From Myroides odoratimimus (lineage in GTDB: Bacteria; Bacteroidota; Bacteroidia; Flavobacteriales; Flavobacteriaceae), in assembly GCF_001485415.1 (NCBI RefSeq), contig NZ_BCMQ01000008.1, positions 91,250-155,249 of the forward strand: a stretch of DNA of 64,000 nucleotides, read 5' to 3'. This document shows, in pieces, positions 8,439 through 18,343 of the stretch. The position numbers and the translations under genes were made by a program. Every line of letters starts with the position of its first letter. Positions within the stretch are counted from its first letter, which is position 1. The notes under the pieces were generated by a model that worked only from the letters and a program-made list of their open reading frames with translations, searched no databases and was not told where the DNA came from.

Positions 8439-10367
8439 ATGACTTCTAATAAATTTAGAGCCTATGAAGTAAAAGTGATGTTGTATAGATTATTTCTTGC
8501 TTTTGTTTTTTACTTTATTGCTCGATTGTTATTTTATTTTTATAACGCAGATTTATTAAGCATTGATTCCGTTGGACAATTTTTATCACTATCTTTTTAC
8601 GCCTTATCATTTGATAGTGCATCTATATTCTATATGAGTATTTTGTTCATCTTATTATCAATAGCTCCTGTTTTTATAAATACCAAACCTAATTATCAGA
8701 AAGTTGTTTTCTTTGCTTATTTCATTCCTAATTTACTAGCTTATGCTACTAACTTTGTAGACCTTATTTACTATAGATTTATCCAGTCTAGAACCACCGT
8801 AGCTGTGATGGATAGTTTAGAACATGAGTCTAATAAAGCAACGTTATTGTTTAACTTTCTATTTAGTTATTGGCATGCTTTAGTTTTGTTTCTTATATGT
8901 TCTGCTTTGTGGATTTATTTATATACTAGAGTTAAAATAAAACCTGTCAAAAGAGAAGAATCTACTAGTCGCTATTATATATCTACTGCTTTTATAGTAG
9001 TAATTTCAGTAGTTGGTGTAGTCTCTGGTATAAGAGGAGGTGTGACTAAGAAAACTAGACCAATAAATATAGTAGATGCCAATCGACATACTACTAAGCC
9101 AGAGCATGGGGATGTAGTCTTAAATACTCCGTTCACAATCTTAAGAACGATAGGGAAGAGTAGTTATAAGGAAGTGAACTATATGGATAAAAAGACATTA
9201 GAAAAATACATTAATGATGTAAAACAATATAATGTCAATGAACCAAGTACTCCTAATATCGTATTATTCATAACGGAGAGTTTTGGACGTGAGTATATTG
9301 GAGCCTTTAATGAAGGGACAGATATTCCAAACTATAAGAGCTACACTCCTTTTATAGATTCTTTGGCTAAGCATAGTTTGATATATCCTAATGCCTTTGC
9401 TAATGGGTATAAATCGATTCATGCTATTCCTTCTATTTTAGCAGGTATTCCTTCTTTTAAGGATGCTTTTACTTCTTCTCCATTCCCTAACCAGAAGATA
9501 GAATCTGTAGTGTCTATATTGAATAGTCAGGGGTATGATACTTCTTTCTTTCATGGTGCGGTGAATGGTTCAATGGGATTTTTAGGATTTGGAAATATAT
9601 TAGGGTATGATCATTACTACGGAATGACTGAGTATGATAATGATGATGATTTTGATGGTACATGGGGGATCTGGGACGAACCTTTCTTTCAGTTTATGAG
9701 TAAAACATTAAACGAGAAGAAAGAACCTTTTTTCGCAACATTGTTTTCAGTATCTTCACATGAGCCTTTTAGAATACCAGAACAGCATATAGGGAAATTT
9801 CCCAAAGGTAATCTTGAGATACATGGACCTATAGGTTATACTGATTATGCGTTTAAGCGTTTTTTTGAAGAGAGTAGTAAAGAACCATGGTTTAAGAATA
9901 CTATTTTTATTATCACAGCGGACCATACTAATCAGATTTATTATGATAAGTATAAGGAATTAGTAAATAGAACTGCTATTCCTATTATGATTTATACGCC
10001 TGATGAGAGGTTAAAAGGGGTAGATAATCGATTGGCACAACAAATGGATATATATCCTACTATTTTAGATTTAATCGGTTATGATCAACCTTTTAGAAGT
10101 TGGGGGAGTAGTTTGCTTAACGATACTACAAGTGATCGTTTTACAGTAAGTTATGGAGCTAACGAAATAACTTATCAAACAGGTAATTATATTGTCCGAT
10201 TTAATGGCATTAAAGTAACAGGCTTTTATGATATAAAAGATAAAGGGCTTACTAAAAACTTAATCAAAGAGAAGAATAAAGAAATGGAAGAAGCAGAAAT
10301 GAAGTGTAAGGCTTTTGTCCAAGATTATTTTGATCATATTATCAATAGAAAGTTATCTGATATATAG
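8439..10367 (+). CDS. LTA synthase-like membrane sulfatase/phosphotransferase, paralogue 2
   Basis: A 642-residue paralogue of the preceding gene, colinear over the whole length and by eye identical at well over half the positions. It keeps the membrane part, the ITESFG metal-binding glutamate, the NGYKSIH nucleophile region and ITADHTNQ. Differences concentrate in the third-to-fifth membrane segments and the linker to the catalytic domain (KPVKREESTSRYY versus VEDKKSYW). It probably performs the same kind of head-group transfer on a related acceptor. The tandem arrangement with separate regulatory regions suggests duplication followed by specialised expression. A bidirectional terminator at 10388-10417 follows. 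Confidence 0.88.
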   Translation: MTSNKFRAYEVKVMLYRLFLAFVFYFIARLLFYFYNADLLSIDSVGQFLSLSFYALSFDSASIFYMSILFILLSIAPVFINTKPNYQKVVFFAYFIPNLLAYATNFVDLIYYRFIQSRTTVAVMDSLEHESNKATLLFNFLFSYWHALVLFLICSALWIYLYTRVKIKPVKREESTSRYYISTAFIVVISVVGVVSGIRGGVTKKTRPINIVDANRHTTKPEHGDVVLNTPFTILRTIGKSSYKEVNYMDKKTLEKYINDVKQYNVNEPSTPNIVLFITESFGREYIGAFNEGTDIPNYKSYTPFIDSLAKHSLIYPNAFANGYKSIHAIPSILAGIPSFKDAFTSSPFPNQKIESVVSILNSQGYDTSFFHGAVNGSMGFLGFGNILGYDHYYGMTEYDNDDDFDGTWGIWDEPFFQFMSKTLNEKKEPFFATLFSVSSHEPFRIPEQHIGKFPKGNLEIHGPIGYTDYAFKRFFEESSKEPWFKNTIFIITADHTNQIYYDKYKELVNRTAIPIMIYTPDERLKGVDNRLAQQMDIYPTILDLIGYDQPFRSWGSSLLNDTTSDRFTVSYGANEITYQTGNYIVRFNGIKVTGFYDIKDKGLTKNLIKEKNKEMEEAEMKCKAFVQDYFDHIINRKLSDI

Positions 10368-10387
10368 AGGTGTTTTCTCTAAAGAGT

Positions 10388-10417
10388 AAAGGTTCACAGT
10401 TAAATCTGTGAACCTTT
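10388..10417. terminator. bidirectional terminator
   Basis: A 12-base stem (AAAGGTTCACAG / CTGTGAACCTTT) with a 6-base loop, A-run on the left and T-run on the right, between the convergent sulfatase paralogue 2 and the DUF2007 gene. Confidence 0.9.
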
Positions 10418-10423
10418 TTTATT

Positions 10424-10642
10424 TTACTCTGTAAAGTCGTTTTCGATTAATAATTCTTTAGCCTTATCTAAGTCTTCTTCATCGACTAAGATATGTACTG
10501 CTCTGTCAAGTGTTCCTGCTCCAATTCCGATAGCTGATTGTATATCATCTCTAATTATGTAGGGAATATTATTTTCATCTAAGAGATTTCTTACTGCGAG
10601 AACGATAATCTCACTGCCAGCAAATAATTTTTTGTGACTCAT
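10424..10642 (-). CDS. DUF2007 small protein (putative signal-transducing)
   Basis: A 72-residue protein with the DUF2007 pattern: an N-terminal segment on moving between binding partners (GSEIIVLAVRNLLDENNIPY), a middle glycine-rich loop, and a C-terminal VDEEDLDKAKELL helix. The fold is a small alpha-beta domain related to the PII/GlnB-like shape; Pfam describes such proteins as putative signal transducers but no biochemical role is established. It is monocistronic, convergent with the sulfatase gene and shares its bidirectional terminator. Confidence 0.8.
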   Translation of the reverse strand: MSHKKLFAGSEIIVLAVRNLLDENNIPYIIRDDIQSAIGIGAGTLDRAVHILVDEEDLDKAKELLIENDFTE

Positions 10643-10842
10643 AACCTTCTGTATTTGTTCTTTTCTAAATTATGACTTTTTTAATTAAGAGAGTAAAAAA
10701 GATAAGTTAAAATCAAAATGAATTAGCCTATAAGTTTTTTTATTACTCTAAAAAGGAGTATCTTAATAAAAGAATTATAAAACAAAAAATATCTTATAAA
10801 TGATAAATTATAAGTAAAAGAGAAGAGGTTTCATTAAACTGA

Positions 10843-11040
10843 ATGATTATGAAAATAGAGGAGACAAAGGCATTTAGTCAATTGAGTAGTATAGCGCAAT
10901 CAATTGTCAACAAGAGTACTTCCAAAAAACAGATTTCAGATGCTGTGATGATTGTGAAGAATATAGGTTTCGAAAAATGGAGTAGTATTACAGACCTACC
11001 TATTATGTGGCATCAGATAGTAAAGGAACTGGCTGTATAA
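10843..11040 (+). CDS. small hypothetical protein
   Basis: A 65-residue frame without recognised domain. It is mostly helical, with a Lys/Ser-rich middle (NKSTSKKQISDAV) and a Trp-containing C-terminal part. Two start codons are available, ATG 10843 and ATG 10849; the second gives MKIEETKAF and looks more natural. The hairpin at 11062-11097 right after the stop supports a real transcription unit. I cannot assign a function. Confidence 0.5.
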   Translation: MIMKIEETKAFSQLSSIAQSIVNKSTSKKQISDAVMIVKNIGFEKWSSITDLPIMWHQIVKELAV

Positions 11041-11061
11041 ATAATAGAATAGATGAAGTAG

Positions 11062-11097
11062 AAAAGATCTTATCCTATCAGGATGAAGATCTTTTTT
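11062..11097 (+). terminator. intrinsic terminator
   Basis: Stem AAAGATCTTATCC / GGATGAAGATCTTT with one bulged base and a short loop, followed by T6, just after the small gene ending at 11040. Confidence 0.75.
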
Positions 11098-11161
11098 CAT
11101 TTATACAACAATAATAACTTCGAAATATAATTGTAATTTTATTTCAAATTTAAAATAGAGT

Positions 11162-12031
11162 ATGAATATTGTTTATTTGGTTTTTGGTAATAAGATGAGT
11201 TATTATCAACAAGTTTTTTTCTCTATATATACCGTATTGGCTTATAAAGGAGCAAGTGATAATATTATTGTATTGACTGAAGAACCTTCTCTGTTTAATC
11301 AATTAAAGGGAAGAATAACGGTAGAATCTTTAGATAAGGATCTTGTTAAAGATTGGTTAGGGAAGTACCAATATATGTTTAGAGTAAAAATAAAGGCATT
11401 AGAGTATATCGCTCAGCAGTATCCAGAGAAAGATTTATTGTACCTAGATGTAGATACTTTTGTTTATAATTCATTAACACCTCTAAGAGATAAACTAGAA
11501 CAAGGAACAAGTATTATGCATATAGATGAAGGGCAGCTCAATAAATTTACTACGAAAACAGGAAAGAGATTTTGGAAAGAATTGAAAGGTAATACTTATG
11601 GAGGAATTCTTATTACAGAAGATACCTGTATGTGGAATGCTGGTGTTCTAGGAGTGTCAAAAAGTAACTTTTCAAGTATTTCACTAGCTTTAGATATAAC
11701 AGATCAGATGTGTCAAGCAGGTATTAAAGCATTTACAAAAGAGCAACTTGCTTTTTCTTTAGCTTTTAATTCTACTGGAGATATGACACCTGCAGATCAT
11801 ATTATTGGTCATTATTGGGGAAATAAAGAACAATGGGATGATTTTATATCTGATTGGTTAAAAAAAGCGTTTATGCATAATTATACAGTAGATGAAGTGA
11901 TCGCTAATGTTAGAAGTATTCCTCTGGATCAAATACCTTACTACCTTAAACACTCTAATACTTTAAAGCGTCTATCTAGAAAGTTACAAAATATCTTTCA
12001 ACCTAAAAATCCACAATTTATAAAGAAGTAA
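11162..12031 (+). CDS. GT-A-fold glycosyltransferase
   Basis: A 289-residue protein starting with a beta-alpha unit (MNIVYLVFGNKMSYYQQ) and carrying a DxD motif, D96-V-D98 in LLYLDVDTFVYN, which binds the metal and nucleotide-sugar in GT-A enzymes. A MWNAGVLGVSK segment resembles the acceptor-side motif of GT8-like and related families. It likely transfers a sugar to a glycan or lipid in the cytoplasm; donor and acceptor cannot be told. No membrane segment is evident. It stands alone, 100 bases before the J-domain gene on the same strand, with no clear terminator between. Confidence 0.75.
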   Translation: MNIVYLVFGNKMSYYQQVFFSIYTVLAYKGASDNIIVLTEEPSLFNQLKGRITVESLDKDLVKDWLGKYQYMFRVKIKALEYIAQQYPEKDLLYLDVDTFVYNSLTPLRDKLEQGTSIMHIDEGQLNKFTTKTGKRFWKELKGNTYGGILITEDTCMWNAGVLGVSKSNFSSISLALDITDQMCQAGIKAFTKEQLAFSLAFNSTGDMTPADHIIGHYWGNKEQWDDFISDWLKKAFMHNYTVDEVIANVRSIPLDQIPYYLKHSNTLKRLSRKLQNIFQPKNPQFIKK

Positions 12032-12131
12032 AATTTTTTATAATCACTTGATTTTGTAATAAAAGTATTTGTTTATTTAAACTTATATCGACTTGTTATT
12101 GTTAATTTTGTTAATAAATTGATTTGTTTAA

Positions 12132-12974
12132 ATGAATAAGGTTAATTATTATAGAGTGTTAGGAGTTAATCCTACCGTATCAGAGGAAGAGCTTAAGCGT
12201 GCTTTTCAGTCTTTATATGAGCGTTATAGTCCAGATAAGAATCCGAGTAGTTTATTCTATAAGACGATGTTCGAACAACTGAATGAAGCTTATGCTACAT
12301 TAGGAGATAGAGAAAAGAGAGAAAAGTATAATATAGCGAATGGCTATGAGGTACCTGTCTATTCTAGACCTGAGGATAAACAAGAAATCTCTAAAAAGAA
12401 AGAAAAGATGGTAGATACAGGAAGTAATAATGCCTATATTTTCTTATTTGTGGTTATTGGTATTATCGTTGTTTTAGGAGGGTATTTAGTTTACTATACA
12501 TTTAATGAGAGTGAAGATACAGAGATTAAAGAAACAGTGATTGTTGAGCAAGAATTGCCAAAACCTAAAGCGACTATAAAGAAAGTAGAAGTGAAGCCTG
12601 TAGAGGTAAGAAGAGAGGTTTGTACTGCCGAAAAAAAAGAAAAGGAGCATCAACATACAGAAAGTGTGAAAGAAATACCTGTAACTGATAAGGCAAAAGA
12701 AGTAAAAAAGGAAATCTCTGTAGAAAAGAAGGTAGAGGCAACTAAAGTAAGTAAAGAAGAAAAGCTTACTAAACCAAGTTCTAAAACAGATAATCTGAAT
12801 GATGAGTTTCAAACAAAGAAAGCGTTTAAAATAGGAGCGAGTAAGAATGATGTATGGGCTGTACAAGGAGATCCTACAGATATAAAAGAACAAGGTGATA
12901 TCGAGACATGGTATTACGGTAAGAGTAAGATTAGATTTAAAAATGGAAAGGTTATAGATAGTACAAGTTTTTAA
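12132..12974 (+). CDS. J-domain-like membrane protein with degenerate HPD motif
   Basis: A 280-residue protein in three parts. Residues 3-67 are a J-domain (NYYRVLGVNPTVSEEELKRAFQ ... FEQLNEAYATLGDREKREKY). The usual HPD tripeptide, needed to stimulate Hsp70 ATPase, reads S33-P34-D35. One membrane segment lies near residues 99-122. A long Lys/Glu-rich linker follows (about 125-225). The last 50 residues (IGASKNDVWAVQGDPT ... ETWYYG ... FKNGKV) resemble the SmpA/BamE-like small domain that occurs at protein C-termini. Topology is probably cytoplasmic J-domain and external C-terminus. With the lost His, co-chaperone activity is doubtful. Confidence 0.75.
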   Translation: MNKVNYYRVLGVNPTVSEEELKRAFQSLYERYSPDKNPSSLFYKTMFEQLNEAYATLGDREKREKYNIANGYEVPVYSRPEDKQEISKKKEKMVDTGSNNAYIFLFVVIGIIVVLGGYLVYYTFNESEDTEIKETVIVEQELPKPKATIKKVEVKPVEVRREVCTAEKKEKEHQHTESVKEIPVTDKAKEVKKEISVEKKVEATKVSKEEKLTKPSSKTDNLNDEFQTKKAFKIGASKNDVWAVQGDPTDIKEQGDIETWYYGKSKIRFKNGKVIDSTSF

Positions 12975-13189
12975 TTGGTACTTAAAACCCTATTTACTAC
13001 CTTTTATTTTTAAACAAAAGGTACTCAATAAAGGTGTTTAGAATGTTTTTTTATATAAGTTGTTGTTTTTGTTGGTATTAGTAGATGTTATAAAGTATTG
13101 TTTTTCGTGTTAAAATTCAACGGTTTTAGTTTTTTAACTAGTAAGGTTTATAAATTTATGTAATTAAATTACAATCAAAATTTATAATT

Positions 13190-14164
13190 ATGACAATAAA
13201 ACAGACCTATTTTTATCACCCAACTAGTTATGAAACAAATGAGTGTGTAATAGCTTCTTTTGAACAAAGAAATATTCCAATGCAAAGAATTCAACAGAGT
13301 CTTGGAAGGAAAAAAAGATTTATTCTAGATCGAAATTCTACAGAAACAACACTTACTATGGCTACCAAAGCTGCAAAAGGAGCATTAAAAGAATGTGGTT
13401 TGCATATTGAAGATATTGATGTTATTGCTTTAGTTTCTGCTACACCAGAGCTTTTAGTACCATCAGCTTCTATCAAGTTGCATCAAATGTTGAATGCAAA
13501 GAAGAAAACTATGTGTTTTGATTTAAATGCCAATTGCATTGGAGCATTTATAGCGTTAGATCAGTTGACTAAATATTTGCAATGTACTCCTAATATGCAG
13601 AGAGCATTAATTGTATGTGCAGAGAATCTATGTCGTATAGTAGATAATAATAATCCAATTACAGCATTTTGTTTTTCTGATTCTGCTTTTGCTTTTATTC
13701 TTGATAAGGATGGAGAAAGTATAGGACTTAAGGATGTAATGTATCATACAGATAGTGATATTGCTGATACAGTGTCTTATCCGCCAGCTGGCTTTTCTCA
13801 GTTTAAGAATGAAGATGTATTAGTATGGGATCGCTCCTTTGACGGAATGGGAAGTGTGGACTTCATAAAGAAAGAACTATTATTATTTTTAGAGAGAAAT
13901 AAAATGAGTGTAGAAGATATAGATTTGTTTATGTTTTCTCAGTTTTCTTATAAAAATGTACAATTAATCAAAGAGTATTTTAATTTAGGTGATGATAAAG
14001 TGCCTTTTTATTCTCATGAATTAGGATATACTGGTTCGTCAAGTCCTTTTTTAGCATTAGATCAATATCAGCGAAGAGTAAGGAAGATTAAACAAGGAGA
14101 GCAGATTTTGTTTTGGACACTAGGTGCTGGTTATGAAGCAGGATTAATGCTTTGGGAATACTAA
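13190..14164 (+). CDS. 3-oxoacyl-ACP synthase III (KAS III) homologue with altered active site
   Basis: A 324-residue thiolase-superfamily protein of the FabH/KAS III type. The acyl-accepting cysteine is present (C116 in NANCIGAF), and the two-domain repeat and final LGAGYEAGLMLWEY glycine loop match the family. The other two catalytic residues are not: the His of HQAN is S250 (FMFSQFSYKN) and the Asn of GNTS is Y280 (GYTGSSS). Such proteins may transfer acyl groups without decarboxylative condensation. It is not next to fatty-acid synthesis genes, so a housekeeping FabH role is unlikely; secondary metabolism or acyl transfer is more plausible. Confidence 0.78.
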   Translation: MTIKQTYFYHPTSYETNECVIASFEQRNIPMQRIQQSLGRKKRFILDRNSTETTLTMATKAAKGALKECGLHIEDIDVIALVSATPELLVPSASIKLHQMLNAKKKTMCFDLNANCIGAFIALDQLTKYLQCTPNMQRALIVCAENLCRIVDNNNPITAFCFSDSAFAFILDKDGESIGLKDVMYHTDSDIADTVSYPPAGFSQFKNEDVLVWDRSFDGMGSVDFIKKELLLFLERNKMSVEDIDLFMFSQFSYKNVQLIKEYFNLGDDKVPFYSHELGYTGSSSPFLALDQYQRRVRKIKQGEQILFWTLGAGYEAGLMLWEY

Positions 14165-14183
14165 TTAAAAGTATACGCAATAA

Positions 14184-14220
14184 AAAACACCCTAAGTCAT
14201 CTAGACTTAGGGTGTTTTCA
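14184..14220. terminator. bidirectional terminator between KAS III-like gene and clpB
   Basis: A perfect 15-base stem (AAAACACCCTAAGTC / GACTTAGGGTGTTTT) with a 5-base loop separates the convergent genes and can serve both strands. Confidence 0.92.
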
Positions 14221-14252
14221 TTTTATAACTATTCACTAACTAATCCGAAATG

Positions 14253-16841
14253 TTATTGTTGGTTTCTGAAGACCAACTCGTTGTTAAACGAGTCTAACAA
14301 GATCATACTATCTGCTTTTACATTACCAGATAAGATTTCTTTAGACAAGCGGTTCAACACTTCTTTTTGTACTACACGTTTTACAGGGCGTGCACCGAAC
14401 TCAGGATCAAAGCCTTTAGTAGCTAAGAACTCTTTAGCTTCCGCAGTAGCTTCCATATGTATGTTTTGTTGAGCAAGCATTTTGAATACACTTTGTAGTT
14501 GTATATCTACAATCTGTAAGATGTTGTTTTTGCTCAATGGAGTAAACATCACTACTTCATCTATACGGTTTAAGAATTCAGGACGCACTTGTTGTTTCAA
14601 TTCGTTTAGTACTTCCACTTTAGCATCTTCAGAAGCCTGCTCCATATTCGTAGCATTCTCAAACTTCTCTTGGATGATATGACTACCCATATTAGAAGTC
14701 ATGATGATGATTGTGTTTTTAAAGTCAGCTAAACGTCCTTTATTGTCTGTTAGACGTCCTTCATCTAAAACTTGAAGTAAGATATTAAATGTATCAGGGT
14801 GTGCTTTCTCAATCTCATCTAATAACACTACTGAGTAAGGTTTTCTACGTACAGCTTCTGTTAATTGACCACCTTCATCATATCCTACGTATCCTGGAGG
14901 CGCTCCTACTAATCTACTTACACTGTGTCTTTCACCATATTCACTCATATCAATACGAGTCATCGCATTTTCATCATCAAATAAGTACTCTGCTAATGCT
15001 TTTGCCAACTCTGTTTTACCAACCCCAGTAGTACCTAAGAATAGGAATGAACCTATTGGTTTTTTAGGGTCTTGTAATCCAGCGCGACTTCTGCGTACTG
15101 CATCACTAATCGCTTCAATTGCTTCTTCTTGACCTACTACACGTTTGTGTAACTCCTCTTCTAAGTGAAGTAGTTTTTCTCTTTCACTTTGAAGCATTTT
15201 AGTAACAGGTACACCAGTCCATTTCGCTACTACTTCAGCGATATCATCACTTGTAACTTCTTCTTTAATTAGCGATTGACCATTTTGGTTTTCGTCTAAT
15301 TGTTTTTGTGCTTTCTCAAGTTCTTCTTGAGCATCTTTTATCTTACCATATCTAAGCTCAGCTACTTTTCCATAGTCACCATCGCGTTCTGCTTTTTCTG
15401 CTTCCAGCTTATAAGTTTCTATTTCTTGTTTGATAGCTTGTACCTTATCTACAACCTCTTTTTCAGATTGCCATTTGCTATAGATATCGTTTCTTTCTTC
15501 TTTTAAGTTAGCTACTTCTAATCCAAGAGATTTAAGTTTATCCTCATCGTTCTCACGTTTAATCGCCTCAATTTCAATTTCTAACTGCATAATCTTACGA
15601 TCTAATACGTCTAGTTCTTCTGGTTTAGAGTTGATCTCCATTCTTAGTTTAGCCGCAGCTTCATCCATAAGGTCAATTGCCTTGTCTGGTAAGAAACGGT
15701 TGGTGATATAACGCTCTGATAAATTAACAGCAGCTATAATCGCCTCATCTTTTATACGTACTTTGTGGTGAGCTTCATATTTCTCTTTTATACCACGTAG
15801 GATAGAGATCGCACTTTCTGTATCTGGCTCATCTACCATTACTTTTTGGAAACGACGCTCTAAAGCTTTGTCTTTCTCAAAGTATTTTTGATACTCATCT
15901 AATGTAGTTGCTCCGATAGAACGTAGTTCTCCACGTGCTAATGCAGGTTTTAAGATATTTGCTGCATCCATCGCACCATCACCACCTCCAGCACCTACAA
16001 GGGTGTGAATCTCATCAATGAATAGAATGATATTTCCTTCAGCAGAAGTTACTTCTTTTACTACTGATTTTAAACGCTCTTCAAATTCTCCTTTGTACTT
16101 CGCACCTGCAATCAAAGCTCCCATATCTAAAGAGAAGATTTGTTTGTCTTTTAAGTTTTCAGGTACGTCTTGTTGTACGATACGGTGTGCTAATCCCTCT
16201 GCAATAGCTGTTTTACCAACTCCTGGCTCACCGATAAGCATTGGGTTGTTTTTAGTACGACGGCTCAAGATTTGTAACACACGTCTGATTTCTTCGTCAC
16301 GACCAATTACAGGATCCAGCTTACCTTCGTTAGCTAATTGCGTTAAGTTATTCGCATATTTATTTAAAGAGTTGTAAGTTTCTTCTGCAGAGGCAGAAGT
16401 TACTCTTGCTCCATTTCTGATTTCGTTAATTGCAGCTTCAAGTTGTTTTTCTGTAACACCTTGATCTTTTAAGATCTGAGCTACTTTGCTTTTCGACTTG
16501 AAGATCGCTAAGATTAAATGCTCAATAGATACATACTCATCTTTCATTTTTGTAGCGATAGCCTGAGCTTCAGTGATAGCAGTACCTGCTTCTCTTGATA
16601 AGCCCATTTGTCCACCAGCTACTTTAGGAAAATTAGAGATTGTAGCATCTAATACAGATTTAAAAGTATCTATATTAATGTTCAATTTCTTTAAGATAAA
16701 TGGAGTAACGTTCTCGTCTACTTCCATTATCGCCTTAAAGATGTGTTCGTTTTCTATTTGTTGTTGCCCAAGCCCTTGCACGATAACTTGTGCTTGTTGT
16801 AGGGCTTCTTGTGATTTTATTGTAAAATTATTTAAGTTCAT
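14253..16841 (-). CDS. clpB: ATP-dependent disaggregase ClpB
   Basis: An 862-residue Hsp100 chaperone that, with DnaK, pulls proteins out of aggregates. Order of domains: N-terminal Clp repeat domain (1-145), first AAA module with Walker A GEPGVGKT at 204-211 and [11 protein letters not shown] as Walker B, the ClpB-specific coiled-coil M domain (about 400-530, rich in Glu/Lys), second AAA module with GTTGVGKT near 605, and the C-terminal small domain ending near GARPVKR. The length is standard and the M domain distinguishes it from ClpA/ClpC. It is monocistronic and divergent from ytxJ. I found no recognisable heat-shock operator in the 163-base gap. Confidence 0.97.
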   Translation of the reverse strand: MNLNNFTIKSQEALQQAQVIVQGLGQQQIENEHIFKAIMEVDENVTPFILKKLNINIDTFKSVLDATISNFPKVAGGQMGLSREAGTAITEAQAIATKMKDEYVSIEHLILAIFKSKSKVAQILKDQGVTEKQLEAAINEIRNGARVTSASAEETYNSLNKYANNLTQLANEGKLDPVIGRDEEIRRVLQILSRRTKNNPMLIGEPGVGKTAIAEGLAHRIVQQDVPENLKDKQIFSLDMGALIAGAKYKGEFEERLKSVVKEVTSAEGNIILFIDEIHTLVGAGGGDGAMDAANILKPALARGELRSIGATTLDEYQKYFEKDKALERRFQKVMVDEPDTESAISILRGIKEKYEAHHKVRIKDEAIIAAVNLSERYITNRFLPDKAIDLMDEAAAKLRMEINSKPEELDVLDRKIMQLEIEIEAIKRENDEDKLKSLGLEVANLKEERNDIYSKWQSEKEVVDKVQAIKQEIETYKLEAEKAERDGDYGKVAELRYGKIKDAQEELEKAQKQLDENQNGQSLIKEEVTSDDIAEVVAKWTGVPVTKMLQSEREKLLHLEEELHKRVVGQEEAIEAISDAVRRSRAGLQDPKKPIGSFLFLGTTGVGKTELAKALAEYLFDDENAMTRIDMSEYGERHSVSRLVGAPPGYVGYDEGGQLTEAVRRKPYSVVLLDEIEKAHPDTFNILLQVLDEGRLTDNKGRLADFKNTIIIMTSNMGSHIIQEKFENATNMEQASEDAKVEVLNELKQQVRPEFLNRIDEVVMFTPLSKNNILQIVDIQLQSVFKMLAQQNIHMEATAEAKEFLATKGFDPEFGARPVKRVVQKEVLNRLSKEILSGNVKADSMILLDSFNNELVFRNQQ

Positions 16842-17004
16842 ATAGTAAATCGTTTATTTGTTTGGATATATCGTAATAGACAAAAGGTGTTCCAATATTA
16901 AAATTAAGACTTTTTGGCAATATTTGAATTATTCGTATTAGTAAAAGATGTCAAAAAGTCATAAATTCGCTTAAGTAATGTAAACCACACTAACATTTTG
17001 TCTT

Positions 17005-17343
17005 ATGAAATGGATCAATATAACAGAAAGTAGTCAAGTAAAGGACCTGATTGCTAATTCAAATGATAAAGCAGTAATTATATTTAAACACAGCCCTCGA
17101 TGCCATATTAGTAAATTCGCATTAAGAAATTTTGAAGCAAGCTTTACTAATCCTACTGATGTAGATTGTTATCTAGTAGATGTAGTTAATAATAGACTGC
17201 AATCTATGGAGGTAAAAGAAGAATTAGAAGTACATCACGAGTCACCACAATTAATCATTGTTTCTAAAGGAAAAGCAGTCTTTAATACTTCACATGAGAG
17301 TATAGATGGTGTTGATACAGAGAAATTATTGTTGAGGTTATAG
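17005..17343 (+). CDS. ytxJ: bacillithiol-system monothiol bacilliredoxin YtxJ
   Basis: A 112-residue thioredoxin-like protein with a single active-site cysteine, C33 in KHSPRCHIS, matching the YtxJ (DUF2847) motif HSxxCxIS. YtxJ-type proteins are thought to remove bacillithiol from mixed disulfides, so the gene indicates bacillithiol as the low-molecular-weight thiol, as in many Flavobacteriia. The short length and absent signal peptide suit a cytoplasmic redox protein. The next gene starts after one base (TAG A ATG), suggesting translational coupling. Confidence 0.88.
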   Translation: MKWINITESSQVKDLIANSNDKAVIIFKHSPRCHISKFALRNFEASFTNPTDVDCYLVDVVNNRLQSMEVKEELEVHHESPQLIIVSKGKAVFNTSHESIDGVDTEKLLLRL

Positions 17344-17344
17344 A

Positions 17345-18292
17345 ATGAGTAGAACATTAGTTTATAGAACTGCTACTCTACAAGGGGTAAAGACACCAGG
17401 TATTATTCAGAATGGAGGATACCACTTTACACATTTTGATGTTTATGAAGATGGGAGGATAGCGGATTGGAACTTTGAAGATTTCGAACATTTTATTAAA
17501 GATGTACAGAAAGGATGGGTTGTCACTAATATACCTGATGGAGAGGAAATCTCTTGTTTTAATTTAGGTTCTTGGAAAATAGATAAAGGACAGTGGTACT
17601 ATACACCTGAAACGTATCTTGAGTTTATAAAAAGCTTGGTATTAGAGCTTAACCCTAATTGGACGAATATATATACTTATCAAGAGCGAAAAGTCAATGG
17701 CGTCACAGTAGGGGAGTCAGGAACAGGGACATTGTATAAAATAGATACTGTAAATGTGGATCACTTTTTTCCTACTAAAATAAAAGGAGAGAATCGCAGT
17801 CTATTTTATGTCTTTGAAGGGAAGTATTATTTAGTGCAATTATTACTTTTTAAAGATAAAACGATCTTAATTCACGGTTGTGGAGAAGAAAAGGTTTTAG
17901 ACTTTGAACGTTTAAGGACTTTAATAGATGAAGGCATTGTTTGTAGTACCATTCCTAATGGAGCTAAAGTGATAATAGAAAGCCTTGGAGAGTTTAGTGT
18001 CGTAGAAGAATTCTATAGCAATGATATTGAAGAGATATTTGTAGAATTAGAAGATGACTATAGACAGTTAAATGGAGAGAAATCTTTACTTCAGTTGTGT
18101 AGAGAGGCTTTAGAAGCTTATCAAGAGAATCCTACAGATGAATTAAAAGAAGCATTAAAAATAGCTTATGAACGTATCCCTGAACATATGCAGATGTATT
18201 TGGGAGATATGGACAGTAAAGATGGAGAGTATATAGATATTATATATGGACCTGAATATTGGGATCAATGGAATACAGATGAGGTAAAATAA
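17345..18292 (+). CDS. hypothetical protein with duplicated module
   Basis: A 315-residue cytoplasmic protein without a family I can name. Two segments repeat: residues about 38-77 (GRIADWNFEDFEHF ... GWVVTNIPDGEEIS ... LGSW) and about 175-215 (CGEEKVLDFERLR ... GIVCSTIPNGAKVI ... LGEF). Both share a D-F-E, a G-x-V-x-T-x-I-P-x-G core and a final LG. The C-terminus is acidic with short helices and a YIDIIYGPEYWDQW end. The composition recalls immunity-type proteins found singly in these genomes, but I cannot support a function. It is one base downstream of ytxJ and ends at a clear terminator. Confidence 0.75.
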   Translation: MSRTLVYRTATLQGVKTPGIIQNGGYHFTHFDVYEDGRIADWNFEDFEHFIKDVQKGWVVTNIPDGEEISCFNLGSWKIDKGQWYYTPETYLEFIKSLVLELNPNWTNIYTYQERKVNGVTVGESGTGTLYKIDTVNVDHFFPTKIKGENRSLFYVFEGKYYLVQLLLFKDKTILIHGCGEEKVLDFERLRTLIDEGIVCSTIPNGAKVIIESLGEFSVVEEFYSNDIEEIFVELEDDYRQLNGEKSLLQLCREALEAYQENPTDELKEALKIAYERIPEHMQMYLGDMDSKDGEYIDIIYGPEYWDQWNTDEVK

Positions 18293-18315
18293 AAAAGAGG
18301 CTTTCGGCCTCTTTT
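18293..18315. terminator. bidirectional terminator
   Basis: A 9-base stem AAAAGAGGC / GCCTCTTTT with a TTTCG loop starts at the stop codon of the preceding gene; it also faces the convergent DsrE-like gene. Confidence 0.88.
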
Positions 18316-18343
18316 GTCATAAATACAGGGGGGACTTTCTTAA

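Noticed and set aside
12486..12893. 135-residue minus-strand frame rich in Phe and Leu
   Set aside because: Antisense of the Lys/Glu-rich linker of the J-domain protein; composition follows from that.
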